Assembly (NCBI GenBank): GCA_023897205.1
Contig: JAHWDD010000001.1
Span: 6,882,001-6,946,000 of the forward strand
DNA from: Exophiala sp. HKRS030
Taxonomy: Eukaryota; Ascomycota; Eurotiomycetes; Chaetothyriales; Herpotrichiellaceae
DNA length: 64,000 bases
Reading direction: 5' to 3'
Shown: positions 20,658-32,070 of the stretch, one piece after another
Position numbering within the stretch: the stretch's first letter is position 1
Layout: each line of letters begins with the position of its first letter
Translations under genes and position numbers: made by a program
The notes under the pieces: model-generated
The model's input: only the letters and a program-made list of their open reading frames with translations
The model's database searches: none
Told to the model about the DNA's origin: nothing

Positions 20658-22244
20658 TCAAGGCTCCGATGGACGAGCCTTAGCCACAGCAGCAGCATGT
20701 GCTCCAGCTCTTCGACCAAATACGGTGCCGGCTGTCAAACCCGATCCTCCTGGATAGTTCCAATAGAACAGACCACCGAGAAGCTCGCCCACGCTGTACA
20801 GACCAGGGATCGGCCGTCTGGTGGACTCAGCAACAACTGCGGCCGTTTCGGGATCGACACCTAAGCCACCGAATGTAAATGTTATGCCACAAGTTATTTC
20901 CACAGCTGTGAATGGTCCAGTCTTCAGCGGCTGCGCCCAATTAGACTTGGCGAGCGACAGCTTGATTTTGGAAGATTGTGTCGATAGTCCGTCTTTCACT
21001 GAGGGATCCGATTTGAGGTGTGGGTTTTCCTCTCGAAATGCTGTCACTGCTCGATTGTACTCTTCGATAGTACTGACGAATTGCTGTTTGTTCTTCAAAC
21101 CTCTCTGGATAAGCTTGTCTGCCAACTCTTCCAGCGTGGCTGCAGATACAATGACAGTCACATCGTCGGCATACTCCTCCTTCCGCAACCACCTGAAGCC
21201 CTCACTGTCCCAAACCTGAAATGCGGTAGAGGCGGGTTGCTTGAGCACCTCTTTGCCAAAGACTGCATATGTGTAATTCCGAATATCAAAGCCCTCATCG
21301 ACGAAACGATGGCCATCAATATTTAGCATGAGGCCAAAAGGATATCCAGACTTGGTATATTGATTGGTTAAAACCCTGTCGCCTCCATGAGGTGGCGAAT
21401 TTGCGTCCCAGCAAACTGAATGACACCCGGAATAATTTCCAGCGACTTGGGCGTTGACTTTGGCCGCTAATCGATGGCCATCTCCTGTGCTGTACTTGCA
21501 CCCTCGGACATGGGCGAGATCCCATCCGGGTCCAAGATACTGTGCTCGCAGAGCTGGAGAAGCCTGAAATCCCCCACATGCAAGAATCACACCTCCTCTG
21601 GCTTTGAGCTTGATTCTCTTGCTGTTCCGAACGACTTCGACACCAACAACCTCATCGCCGGTGTCGTCCACAATCAGTGACACTGCGGGTGTGTTCCAAA
21701 AGATCCTGACACCAACTTTGTTGGCAAGCTCAACATGCCAGTCAACGAGAGCTTTCCCTCCTCCGAGGAACGCTGTCACCATGCCTCCCCAAAAGCGAAA
21801 TCTTCCATCCACTTCATATGCTTGCCGATGAAAGGATAGGTGCCATTTGCCTCCGTTGTCAGCTATCCACTGAATGGCATCACGACTTTCATCGACGAGA
21901 ACTCTTGCTAGTTCTTGATCCGATCGACCTTTACATACTCTCTTTATATCCGCATGAAAATCATCCCTGCGGTAAGGCTCAATATCAATTTTATCGATCA
22001 AATCCTGAGGGAGACCCTTGGTGCCATCGTCCTTGTAAAGGATAGGGAGTAAGTCCTCCAAGCCATCGAAGGCATACCTATATGCACCAGCAGTGAAATA
22101 AGTATTGCCTCCGTTTTCAGATTCGGGGGCTTTCTCCACCAAGGCTACTTTAGCACCGGCTTGGGCTGCTGTGGTTGCAGCGGAGAAACCAGCGTTTCCA
22201 CCACCAACTACCACGACGTCGAAGATATCATCAAAGGGCGACAT
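20658..22244 (-). CDS. FAD-dependent oxidoreductase, tricarballylate dehydrogenase (TcuA)-like
   Basis: This single-exon flavoprotein of 528 residues belongs to the FAD-binding-2/fumarate reductase superfamily. It has the N-terminal FAD motif VVVVGGGNAGFSAA (residues ~9-22), the acidic ribose-binding ALVEKAPES, and GGNTYFTAGAYR, the arrangement of TcuA, which oxidises tricarballylate to cis-aconitate. The C-terminus has ITFTFGGLGVD, PGLYSVGELLGGLF and SGLTAGTVFGRRAG, closing the FAD site. Fungal relatives are also labelled CobZ-like. It has no obvious targeting signal. It lies tail to tail with the PrpF-like isomerase and head to head with the dienelactone hydrolase (852-bp shared upstream region). 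Neighbouring an aconitate-type isomerase supports a tricarboxylate substrate, but this is inference. Flavin assignment is firm, substrate is not. Confidence 0.8.
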   Translation of the reverse strand: MSPFDDIFDVVVVGGGNAGFSAATTAAQAGAKVALVEKAPESENGGNTYFTAGAYRYAFDGLEDLLPILYKDDGTKGLPQDLIDKIDIEPYRRDDFHADIKRVCKGRSDQELARVLVDESRDAIQWIADNGGKWHLSFHRQAYEVDGRFRFWGGMVTAFLGGGKALVDWHVELANKVGVRIFWNTPAVSLIVDDTGDEVVGVEVVRNSKRIKLKARGGVILACGGFQASPALRAQYLGPGWDLAHVRGCKYSTGDGHRLAAKVNAQVAGNYSGCHSVCWDANSPPHGGDRVLTNQYTKSGYPFGLMLNIDGHRFVDEGFDIRNYTYAVFGKEVLKQPASTAFQVWDSEGFRWLRKEEYADDVTVIVSAATLEELADKLIQRGLKNKQQFVSTIEEYNRAVTAFREENPHLKSDPSVKDGLSTQSSKIKLSLAKSNWAQPLKTGPFTAVEITCGITFTFGGLGVDPETAAVVAESTRRPIPGLYSVGELLGGLFYWNYPGGSGLTAGTVFGRRAGAHAAAVAKARPSEP

Positions 22245-23095
22245 GCCTTGTAAGCAGCGAGGAATTTGAAAACGACCTTGATCAGGGTTGAATCATGGTG
22301 TGCGACTTGCCATTTTAAAAGAGGACATCGACCAAGAGACTGTGGTTTTCACGTGCCTGGCAAGCGTGGTGCAGCGTGGTGCGGGGATGAAGAATTGGAG
22401 ATTGATTGACGACGGGCACGACGGGGAAGGCACGAAAGGCACCCGCGGCACCCACGGCAGACTACCCACGTGACACCAATGGCTCCCGTGGCTCCCGTGG
22501 CTCCCATCAGCATTTGCGCATTCAGTCTCTTCGTGTCCGTTTCCAACCTCCCAATAAGAACGATTTCACCGTTGTCCTCACCTGCACCATGTCCATTTCG
22601 CCTCGGATTTCTCGACTTTGAGTTCCTTGCTCTGACCTGAAAACCCGACCTGCGACGCACCTTGATTGCTCTCTCTCCGTAACCCCGCACGTTGATATAT
22701 TCGTCCTTCTCGAGAGTCTGTGCGTTCCAGACTTCAACGGCCGAGGGCTCATGATCCAAAATTGTCATATCCGTCACTGATACGTCATGATCATCCAGAT
22801 CTCAAATGTTAAGCTTCGTCAAACACGAATTAGCTGCTCTCCCTTTGGCCCAGGTGTGGTGTTTAGCTTGTGTTGTCCAATACCTAGATTTGTGCAGTGT
22901 TGAGTGTGGGTTTTGAGGACCCCACGATTTCAAATTGCAACGCCTTGGTCCGGAAAGGATTTTTGCTTTCGAAACTCGTATACCTGCAGATGTATATAGC
23001 AGACCTCCTTCGCTCACACATGCTATTGAGTTGTTTCAACTTTACCTTGTTTCGATCTTAGTAGTCGTATCTTATCATATCCAACACTATCCACC
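22245..23095. other. divergent promoter region with a short tandem repeat
   Basis: This is the shared upstream region of the TcuA-like gene (minus) and the dienelactone hydrolase (plus). Around 22481-22505 a 9-bp unit, GGCTCCCGT, is repeated nearly three times. No known regulator site is recognised. Confidence 0.4.
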
Positions 23096-23976
23096 ATGTC
23101 GTCACAAACGGGAATGGGCGCTTGCTGTCTTTCGGGCTCTGTTCACTCTGGAACTCCCAAAGGCAGAGAAGATACGATTGGCGGCATCGCTACCTATATT
23201 GCTGAGCCTAGTGACAAGTCAACAGCTAAATCAGTTGTATTTCTCACCGATATCTTTGGCTGGAAATTTCAAAATGTTCGCCTGCTCGCCGATAACTATG
23301 CAAAGGCTGGGTTTTATGTCTATATCCCTGACGTACATGAGGGGGACAGCCTACCGATTGAGTTCCTGCAGAGTGTCGAGCCTCCTTTGAAGAAAAAAGA
23401 GCAGGAAGGCATCATCGAAAAGACAAAAGAAACTGTTGATATTATGGCAACCCTAGGTCCCTGGTTGGCAAAACACAGAGAGGCGGTTGCAGAACCTATC
23501 ATTTCGGGCTTTATCAACACGGTCAAGAGCATTCCAGGCACTAACAAGGTAAGCAAAAGCAATTCTGAATCCGCTAAGCTGAACTGATTTCAATCCAGGT
23601 TGGTGCCATTGGTTTCTGCTGGGGAGGACGATATGCCATCCTCCAAGCTCATGCCCGGCAATCAGGTCAAGTTGGTGGAGTAGACGCCGCGTTCGCGGCC
23701 CACCCGTCGCTGCTGGCCATCCCAGGCGACATCGAACCTGTTGCCAAGCCCACCAGTCTCGCTGTTGGAGACAAAGACAGTTTACTCGACATGAAGTCGG
23801 TCGAAAAGATCCGGGAAACTCTGGAGAAGACTGGTGTGCCTACAGAAGTCAAAGTCTATGAAGATCAGATTCATGGATTTGCCCTTCGAAGTGACTGGAG
23901 TAGCGACAAGGATAAACAGGCCATGGACGATGCTGAAAAGCAGGGAATTGAGTGGTTCAAAAAGTACCTTTCCTAG
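23096..23976 (+). CDS. dienelactone hydrolase-family protein
   Basis: This is an alpha/beta-hydrolase with a Cys nucleophile; the archetype opens dienelactones in chloro-aromatic breakdown, while many fungal copies have unknown ester or lactone substrates. Two exons are inferred, 23096-23548 and 23599-23976 (donor GTAAGC, acceptor CAATCCAG), encoding 276 residues. Splicing joins VKSIPGTNK to VGAIGFCWGGRYA, placing the nucleophile Cys at about residue 158. The Asp lies in AVGDKDS (~209-211) and the His in QIHGFALRS (~243). The N-terminal block FLTDIFGWKFQNVRLLAD with PDVHEGD is typical of the family. The gene is divergent from the TcuA-like gene, so coregulation is plausible. It lacks a signal peptide and is probably cytosolic. 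Confidence 0.9.
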
Positions 23977-24425
23977 GTACCAGGTGTCGTCTCACACCTA
24001 GGGTCTGTTACTAGGTATGCAAGAGTTATCATTATTGCTCAGAGAATGTGATTTGAAATTCGACCCCTTGTAGGCAGAATGCTTGACACGTGACTGCTGC
24101 CTAGGCCTTTCTCCACGCCAAGCCGGAAGTCACGATCGTCACTCACCGAACCACCTTCCTGCCACTCCAGGTAGACCGTCGCTGCCTAAACGGGTGTGTG
24201 ACACTGAGACGCGACTTCCCGATCTTGATAGATCAGCCACATCAGCCTACCTCACGTGTTCTTTACCCATTGCCAGCCTTGAACACCTCAAGATTCATTT
24301 CATCAAAGCCTTCATTTCACTTCGCATCCTTTGTCGGTGATCTTCCCAGTTTATCTCTCTCTTTCCCCTATTGTCCCACTGGTTCCCCTTCTTATTCAGA
24401 CTCTCATGTGAAACATACGACAGAT
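23977..24425. other. intergenic, nothing seen
   Basis: This gap lies between two plus-strand genes. The frame of the next gene is open upstream to about 24198, but the ATG at 24426 begins the F-box-like segment, so I treat this as leader and promoter. Confidence 0.4.
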
Positions 24426-26381
24426 ATGGCTTTCGGAGTCTTGGCTAGGCCGAGAGGCATTCTCGACCTTGAGACAGAGATATTGGCCGAAATCCTTCAG
24501 TATATCGATCAAGAGTCCCCTTGGACCACGACAGCCGTCAGTAGTGTCAATACACATTTTCGAGATGTGGTCACACTGGTCCAGTATACTCGCACAACCA
24601 TCCTCTGGTCCGCTAAAGACGGAGATTTCGTCTACCGGAAGAGTTATCGTCCTCGTACCACGAGCAAGAAAACCCCTCGTCTAAACCACACCGACAGGCT
24701 CAAGTGGAAGACGGAAGATCTATTGCAACGAGTTCGCATCTTGACCGTCGCTCGATCCTCTTCTTCTCCGCCTACCGACATCAAAAAGTTGGAGGCTGAA
24801 TTGGTCGCTATCTTGAAACATGCCAGTAATATCACCCATCTAAACTGGCAGGAACCATTCATTCCAGGGGCAGACGTGATTCACGCGCTTTCCACCTATC
24901 ATCCAAAAGCACAACTCACGGTCCAGCGAATGGTACCAGTTGGTGTCAAGAATGAGCAAAACGATCGTACTACCAATGCCGAAACTGCGTTGGCATCGTC
25001 GGTTAACCTAAGAACTCTCAGCATGTCTCTGGCATCTCCGCGGCGCTCACCAATACGGGACTCTCCTAACAGCTTCGATTACCAAAAACGCATCAATTAC
25101 GCCAAAATTATTGGAAGCGCGCCAGCCCTGGAATCTGTTTCTCTTGTTGGAAGGCTACATTTCGACGCTAATGACGATGTGATGCAAAGCATGAAAAGAA
25201 GCACGACAGTTAGACGCCTGACACTAGAGGAGTGGCCACTCAATGCTGAAACAATTGATGTCTGGTCGAGATATGTTGATTTGTCAATGCTTGAAAGTTT
25301 CCAATACAGTAAAGGCAGAATATCGTCAACTTATTTCCCACGCGCCATTCAAACCTTGACTGGTTTGAAACACTTCAATCTCAATATGAGAGCTGGGAAA
25401 GACGCTGGGAAAGCAGAAGCAGACGCGGCTCGAGAATTTGTCGAAAATTGTCCACCATTGCAGACACTAAGCTTGTGGTCGTGGATCGACACAATTTCAC
25501 TTGAAGTGATATTGAAACAACATGGACCTAACCTGCATACCCTCCATCTACATGAAAGAGAAGAAGCATGGCCATACGGTGCCCAAAAGTTCCTGTCGCT
25601 CGACCAAATCAAGTCGATCCGCGAGTCATGTCCCAACCTCAAGTCGTTTATGTTCGATTTGCAACGTCAGTCAAAAAAGCCAAAGGTTAGCGACTACCAG
25701 GAAATTCTGGATGAGGTCCGTGCAATGAATCTGGACACATTGCAAGTCTATCTGGATAGTGGCATATCCTACGTTATGAGGAGATTACATGATGAAGCAA
25801 CTGAGCCTATATTCGAGGATGATGAGGATGATTCTGTTGACATGGACAATGTGCAGCAGGGGGATCAGCGTCAAGAAGTTAACGATTCTGATGCTTCTAA
25901 CCACATTCAAGCAAGCTCCGCGGTTGAAAGCAGCTCCCCGACATCGACTGATAGTACAACTCCAATAGCACCCTTTCTCAATCTTTGTGGCGGTGCTTTC
26001 ACTTCGAATGGCCTGCGACCAATTAGAGTCGAGTTTCCTGAAGGAAACATCCTGTTGACTCCTCCCAATGAAGTGGAGGAGGTTTTCATTCTTCGACCGC
26101 CATCATCTGCGGATGATATTGCCACGTTTTCCGGAGACGTATGGAAATATGTCTTTGGTTCACGAAACTCAGGCCCAAGACAATTGGATATCAAGTTCGG
26201 CGAGTGGGAACGTAAGATTATGCCAGAGTTCATACGAGGTGAAGATCAAGACGAACTACAGAAGGATATGCGAGTATGGGTGAGAGCCAAACCACATGAG
26301 AGGGATGATATGAAAGGTCAGTGTTTTGCAGAGATGAAGTGTTGTCAAGGTGACCATTGGAAACGTTGGGCTACAACCTGA
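24426..26381 (+). CDS. F-box-like protein with possible leucine-rich repeats
   Basis: The product is 651 residues if read through without introns. The N-terminus (GILDLETEILAEILQYID, then SVNTHFRDVV) matches a fungal F-box-like motif, which normally docks a substrate receptor onto SCF ubiquitin ligase. The middle has spaced leucine-rich segments (LESVSLVGRLHF, VRRLTLEEWPLN, LKHFNLNMRAG, LQTLSLWSW, LHTLHLHEREE), consistent with irregular LRRs for target binding. The last third is acidic and serine-rich (EDDEDDSVDMD). The 3' end is uncertain: a 67-nt intron at 26317-26383 (donor GTCAGT) would change the tail to VAILESRRGIPT and end at 26421. The frame is also open upstream to 24198, but that part looks untranslated. 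The target is unknown. Confidence 0.72.
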   Translation: MAFGVLARPRGILDLETEILAEILQYIDQESPWTTTAVSSVNTHFRDVVTLVQYTRTTILWSAKDGDFVYRKSYRPRTTSKKTPRLNHTDRLKWKTEDLLQRVRILTVARSSSSPPTDIKKLEAELVAILKHASNITHLNWQEPFIPGADVIHALSTYHPKAQLTVQRMVPVGVKNEQNDRTTNAETALASSVNLRTLSMSLASPRRSPIRDSPNSFDYQKRINYAKIIGSAPALESVSLVGRLHFDANDDVMQSMKRSTTVRRLTLEEWPLNAETIDVWSRYVDLSMLESFQYSKGRISSTYFPRAIQTLTGLKHFNLNMRAGKDAGKAEADAAREFVENCPPLQTLSLWSWIDTISLEVILKQHGPNLHTLHLHEREEAWPYGAQKFLSLDQIKSIRESCPNLKSFMFDLQRQSKKPKVSDYQEILDEVRAMNLDTLQVYLDSGISYVMRRLHDEATEPIFEDDEDDSVDMDNVQQGDQRQEVNDSDASNHIQASSAVESSSPTSTDSTTPIAPFLNLCGGAFTSNGLRPIRVEFPEGNILLTPPNEVEEVFILRPPSSADDIATFSGDVWKYVFGSRNSGPRQLDIKFGEWERKIMPEFIRGEDQDELQKDMRVWVRAKPHERDDMKGQCFAEMKCCQGDHWKRWATT

Positions 26382-26421
26382 AGTTGCCATTTTGGAGTCA
26401 AGGCGAGGGATTCCGACCTGA

Positions 26422-27267
26422 CAAGATGATCCTCCTGTCACGGGAAGGCTCTAAAGGGGTTGTTGGCTGTGCTTCTCGTTTCAAAGTCGTGGAGTTTATT
26501 ACGATGCATGAGCTTCTGGATGGTTTACGAATCACTTATTGCATGACCGGCCTATCGATTGGCGTTTGCAAGGAGATGTAGACATCGGCATATCCTACGG
26601 TAATGACAGGACAACTCGGGAAATGAAATGAGATCAGAGCGTTGTTCTTTAGAGATGGCTTACCATAGAATAAGTAGATAGCAACCAGTGTCACGAACCT
26701 GACCGAATGGTGAAGCAAGCCTAGACCCAGACCCAGACAAGGCCCCTCACCTACTTGGACCTTGGAAACTGGTCCTGTCTACTCATCTAGACCTCTCAGC
26801 GTAAAGCATTCATTCTATATCTCACCCACAAATAGACAGGTAGGCAGATCGACAGATAACGAGTATTAAGTAGTAAGAGGGAAATATCAACATTAGAGGA
26901 TCAAGTAAGGAGCAGAAACCCCCCTTTGATATATCTCGTTAGAGATAGAATATACTGTACCTGTAGTCCCTCCCTGTGATATCACTACCCTAAATTTCCC
27001 CTTGATATTCATACCATTCTATAGCGTAAGATATTATATTTCTTCTTCTTCTAATATACTAGATTAGGGTGGTGATCTGGTTATATCGGTAGTAGATGAG
27101 TTGTACATAATCTCATAAATGATGAAAATAGGACTCGATTGGATAGACGGCATTTATGCGGGAGTTACGATCTTCTTTATAATATAAGGACCAGTCGCTA
27201 GGCACCGCTCAGGTTGTCTGTACCAGTCTTTTCAAAGTTTAATGGTTTTGAATTTTATAGTATTCCG
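26422..27267. other. intergenic, AT-rich, nothing seen
   Basis: This lies between the convergent ends of the F-box-like and MFS genes. It is AT-rich from about 26.8 kb and probably holds the 3' untranslated regions. Confidence 0.4.
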
Positions 27268-29072
27268 TTACGTTCTGAGCTGCTCGATCTTCTCAGTTTT
27301 GTTTACCGGACTTGGTGACCCATGTTGAACCTCATTCTCTGTATGATCCATATTGCCAGCTCCAGAGTCAACTGCAATGGTGACTTCCGACCCTGGTTTA
27401 TCTTCCACAACGACATTCTCGACATCCTTGCTTTCCTTGCGTGTATTCCTAGGTACCTGCTTCCGCATGTTGGCACCACCATGCCAACCAATCCAACCTT
27501 TCTCATGCGGTCCTCTGACCAGAGCAACCAGCAGCGCAAATGCGACAAAGCCTACCGCGGCTGAGCCAGACGCATACCAGCCATGATCTGCATATATGGA
27601 ATTACCCACAGCCGTACCCATCAATTGACCACTGAAAACACTGACCATATAAGCTGTATTGACACGATTACGAGCTTTTGGGGCAACGGCGTAAATAGCA
27701 GTTCGATTGGCGATTTGACTGGTTTGAATACCAATGTCGATGCATATTGCCTGGATGATAGGTCCAACGACAGTGTGTTTGCCAGAGTAAGTGCCGATGA
27801 TAACACCTGCAAGACAGATGACCTCACCGATGATGACGGAGAATAATGGTTGCCGCTTCTCCATCACTGTACGTGCAAAGATTGGCCCCCACACCATACT
27901 TCCAATTCCACATAGGGCAAAAAGACCAACGTAGAGCGTCTTATAATTGTAAGGTGGTCCGGTCAGCAGGAAAGTGAGTGTTGTCCAGTAACACGTAAAA
28001 GAAGTCGACGTGAACATTCCAATCAGACATGCCTGTATAATGACTGGATTCTTGAATGAGATTTTCAAAATGTCCAACAACAAGGATGGATATTTCTTCC
28101 AAATGGTCTCGCCTGGATTTGTCGCTGGATAGTCCGGCATGAAGAGATACAAAAGGCCCAGGATGATATATTGCAGTCCAAATGAGATCCAGTAGATGTA
28201 TCGCCAACCGATGAACTGCGCCACGACGCCGGCCAACAGTCTGGCTATAAGCATGCCTAACAACATACCAGAGACAACGATTGATAGAGAAGTCGCCTTA
28301 CGGTGTGCTGGAGCCATGTCTCCGACCAGTGGTAGCATCAATTGTGGCGTCACTGTGGTAGCGCCTGTGATAAAAGTGAAAACGCAAAACAGCGCAAACG
28401 AGTTGGTCACACAAAGTCCAATCCTGAAAAGAGATGACAGAAAGTTGTTAGCCGAGACATTCCATGTATAAAAAATTGCAATGGTTGAAGATCCGTACCA
28501 TAACGTGGCAGTGAACCAGATAAGCCACAGCGTGTATCCTCTCCTCTTGACCAAGTCCCCTAAAGGACACAAGAACAATAACCCAAAGGCATAACCGGCC
28601 TGGGCTAAAGTCGGGATATGAGAAGCCTGTTCTCCGGTAACGTTGAAGTCGTCGGCCAGTAGGTTCAGGATTGGATGCGTATAATAAAGGTTTGCGACAG
28701 TGACACACCCGGCGAAGGCTACATGATACCGAGAACGTATGTCAGTCAATATACATGTAACCAAGAAGAATGATAGGAATTTGTATTGCAAGCCTTACCG
28801 AATAGAATGTTGAGACCCACGGAGAATTGGAATGGTTGTTCGGGATCATATCGACATCTGCGAGGGGTGAACGTGAAGCGATCATATGCTGCGTGCAATC
28901 TTCCTTTGTCGATATATGCTGGCAGTTCGGGTTGTTGTTCCTGCGACTGATTGTGTGTCTTTGTCTGGGTTCGATCTGAAGAGACAGACCGTTGTACAAT
29001 CAGCTCTCCATCTGTGTCTTGATCATGGCGCAATTTTCCCTTCTTCTCCTCGTCGGCGTCCGGCTGGGCCAT
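27268..29072 (-). CDS. MFS transporter (12 TM)
   Basis: Two exons are inferred, 29072-28799 and 28718-27268 (donor GTAAGG, acceptor ATGTAG), encoding 574 residues. The first exon gives a hydrophilic, cytosolic N-terminus of about 75 residues, then the start of TM1, which continues across the junction into FAFAGCVTVANLYYTHPIL. The MFS loop signature is LCPLGDLVKRRGY between TM2 and TM3. About twelve hydrophobic segments follow, with WRYIYWISFGLQYIILGLLY at the end of the first bundle. The C-terminal tail of about 75 residues is charged. The fold suggests proton-coupled transport of a small solute or drug efflux; I cannot name the substrate. Proximity to the PrpF/TcuA/hydrolase group makes an organic acid possible, but the F-box-like gene intervenes. 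Confidence 0.85.
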
Positions 29073-30084
29073 TGCGACAAACACCAGACATTGATCAGGC
29101 AAGTATTAGCCTCATGGAAGGAAACCAAGGAGGACGAGGAAGAAGACGGAGAGAAGAGTCGAGTGCCCATCATCATCATGATCCCAAAATCCAGGACAAT
29201 GTCTCTTCTGGCTCGATTTTCGAATCAAATGTGGAGTTTGGGCGAAGAGGGTCCGGATGGTGGACAGTTGGAGAAGAATGGGTGCGGGTCCAGGGATCAG
29301 GGAGGTTGGAGCCCTTGTACGAGAGAGAGATGATGGATCGGCATATCGCCAATGACGCGAAGATAGGTGGGAAGCTTAAACAATCTGCCTCTTGAGACTG
29401 GCAGAGAGTAAGAGTCAGAAAGCCGTGCTAACCGTGCGATGGAGAGCGTTGGAGAGAGACGAAGCTGGTGTGGTGATCGGGACTAAACCTATCCTGGCAG
29501 TCTATCGGCTTCGGCCACGGACTAATCCGCCCTAGCCGCCCACGCCGCCGTAGCTGCGTCGGAGCATTTGTAACGGAGCTGTAAGTTTGTTGTGTTTGTC
29601 GACATTGAAAATGTTCCGATGATCATTAACCTTTGATGAAGTAAGCAACAAGGATCAGTATCTTGTACGACTTATCGACATCGAGTTCGGGACAATATTA
29701 CGCATAGATGTTGATGAATTTTGTCTTCTGTATACCAATTATCATATCAGGTTGAAGAGCCACTTTTCGCAGACGTCCGCTGTACATTACACGTGAATTA
29801 CCCCGCCATCGGTATTGCTCGGCGTCTGAGACCGCACGTCGATTGGAGGGAAGAGCGTAGATAGAATGGAAAAGAAGTAAAGGCAAACGTACAAAAATCA
29901 ACGACGCAAAAAAAGAGAAGAGGGTATTCAAAGCACAAAAACCTCGCCACGCTTGCTGTCAAATCCACCAAAGCACAACGCAAGATCAATTTTGCCCGCC
30001 TTCGTTATTCGGTCATAGAATCGTTGGTCATCAATCTTCGTAAATGTCGTTGTCTGCTGTGTTGAGAGATATCAAACTCATCAC
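29073..30084. other. intergenic, nothing seen
   Basis: About 1 kb upstream of the MFS gene and downstream of the small three-exon gene. Open frames here are short or antisense to the MFS first exon. Confidence 0.4.
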
Positions 30085-30597
30085 TTAGATGCGTCTATGT
30101 CGATAGTCTTCGCCAAAATCTTCGAGTGTCTTGACAAAATCTTCGGCATCTATCGTTTTAGTTAGAAAACATGTCGCGGAGTTCAAGCTTCGTTGCGCGA
30201 CTCACCACGAACCAGTTCGAAATCCAAGAAATGCTCTCCATTCGAAGCGACAAAAGGTTCATATTTGGATGAGAATATGTGTCGTTGAAGTTGGGACAGG
30301 TATACCGTCGAGCTTCTGCTACTATAGCGAAACCACGTGGGAGAGGTAATGTAGTGAGTGATGAACGCAGTCCAGATTGGGGTACTACCCATCAGAGTCA
30401 GCATGGATATCATCATCGTCATCTTCTTCATCAGCTTTTGTCAACACTTACTATTGCATTTCTCCTTCGAGCACAGAGGCTTCGAGCCGGAGTGCATCAG
30501 TGCCTCGATCACGATAGACCCTTAACGCATGCTTGTAGCCACCGTCTCGAATCGTACTGGCCTGATCAGCAATGCACTTCGTCCTCTTCAGAGCCAT
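30085..30597 (-). CDS. small hypothetical protein, three exons
   Basis: I reconstruct exons 30597-30452, 30321-30206 and 30149-30085, which together encode 108 residues. The support is frame continuity over two introns with good signals (donors GTAAGT and GTGAGT, acceptors GCTATAG and ACGATAG), an ATG start and a natural TAA. The protein is charged: MALKRTKCIADQASTIRDGG near the N-terminus, YLSQLQRHIFSSKYEPF and NGEHFLDFELV in the middle, and an acidic-basic tail, KTLEDFGEDYRHRRI. It has no signal peptide, membrane segment or domain that I recognise. The first intron is long for this window (130 nt) and contains an Asp-rich open stretch that might be an alternative exon. Confidence 0.5.
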
Positions 30598-31165
30598 CAC
30601 TCACCCGGCAAAGTTACTCTTCTCTCCAGCCAGATCGTGGTCAAAACTGCTGGCAACCTTCTTCTTGTTAACTTCGTGGGCGCGTAGAGACAGTACCGTA
30701 CTATGGTATACAATAAGCCCTAAGACTGTTAGTAAAGTAATGAAGTATTGAAATCAGCCTTCATACATTCAACAGAGGTAAACTTCAAACTCGTCCACAC
30801 AGTATTGACCGCCTGTGTGGTTGGTCTGCAAAGGTAAAGGATTGGTCCTGACCGGCGCACGTGCAGCTCACTGAGGGACATGCACGACCATCTTTGGACA
30901 CGTTTTGCATCCTCCCATTCGCAAAGCAGCTTGCATTTGAAATCAAGAGGTCGCCAGTGAAATGTCGTTCGAAGACCGCCGGGGAATTTTCTGTGACCCG
31001 TAAGCAATGACCCAGTCTAGAAAACCGAGTTTCATACAATTTTAGAATGGGTTCATAGTCGTTGAGTTCTGGCCATCCCCGGCTACTCCTGGAAGCTTCT
31101 CCAAAACATCGAGATCTAGGTAAATTGTTTCAGCGCCATGTATAATTCCCTGGAGAACATTCGTC
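30598..31165. other. intergenic, nothing seen
   Basis: This gap lies between two minus-strand hypothetical genes. There is no coding or RNA signal that I can support. Confidence 0.4.
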
Positions 31166-32070
31166 TTACACTTCAGAGGTTTCTTCCAGCGGAGTCGACG
31201 GCAAGTTCAAGTACACAACAGCAGCCCAATGATCAGATTCAATTTCCTTGCTAGAAGTACGACTGACGGTTGAGAAGGTGGCAGTTGGTGATGTCGCAGG
31301 CGGGCTAGGAACAGCTTGTTGCCTCAGGGGCTCATAGCTGTCGTGAGATGTGCTCGGAGATGTTGGCCTCAAGTGTGCAGGACGAAGACGCTCTTGAGAT
31401 CGAGGTTGTGGAATGGCTAGCGCATGTTAATACAGAGAAGCGGGTTTGTCAGAAGAATAATCGCACCAGACTGTGCTGGAACCAAGGCTAGATTCTCCAT
31501 GGCCGCTGCAGCAGAGATCAATTGTCGATTATCAAGTTGCAACAATCGCAGATCATGGATTTCATCTCGAAGCTTGTCAATTTGTCGACGATTAAATGTT
31601 TCTCTGTCATGTTCCATCAACACTGCAAATTCTTGTTTGACCATGTCTTGGACGTACCTCTTCAATACCTTGCAGAGTCCGTAGATGAAAAGTTGGTAAC
31701 CATCGATGCGAACATGGAGGCTCTGCTTTCCCATCTCGACGCAAAACCGACAGACTTCCTTCCATGCTCTACGATAATCAGTCCCGATGGGCTCTCTCGG
31801 TATTTTACCCAGTATGGTCCAGACATCCTCAAGAGTGAGTGCGACAGTGGATTGCAGCAAGTCAAGATCGTTGGCAAAGGATCGAGAGATTTTGCGATCG
31901 GCGGCGTCAATTTGACCTTTTAGTTCTCTAAGCGCCCAGCTGAGGTTATTCAGCGCGGTAATCGAAAGGGTGATGTCCTGCACATGATCCTCGTCATGAC
32001 CGCGGATCACGCTGAGAATGTCGGAGATGTCCTGGGCTTTGCCGGCCTCCTCGCCCAGTATCAGCTCCAT
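31166..32070 (-). CDS. hypothetical helical protein, two exons
   Basis: Exons 32070-31467 and 31416-31166 (donor GTGCGA, acceptor GCGCTAG) give 284 residues. The first 200 residues are rich in Leu, Glu, Gln and Arg with little Pro, suggesting a helical bundle or coiled coil (for example LNNLSWALRELKGQIDAADR and LRDEIHDLRLLQLDN). The C-terminal 80 residues, from the second exon, are Pro/Ser/Thr-rich and probably disordered (LRPTSPSTSHDSYEPL). No signal peptide or membrane segment is seen. The pattern resembles the N-terminal helical regions of uncharacterised ascomycete proteins; I do not recognise a named family. Frame continuity across the intron supports the model. Confidence 0.6.

Noticed and set aside
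26317..26421. Alternative spliced 3' end of the F-box-like gene
   Set aside because: Frame and donor are possible, but the evidence is not stronger than for reading through; mentioned in the feature, not adopted.
28886..29395. 169-residue open frame on the plus strand
   Set aside because: Antisense to the first exon of the MFS gene; no family feature.
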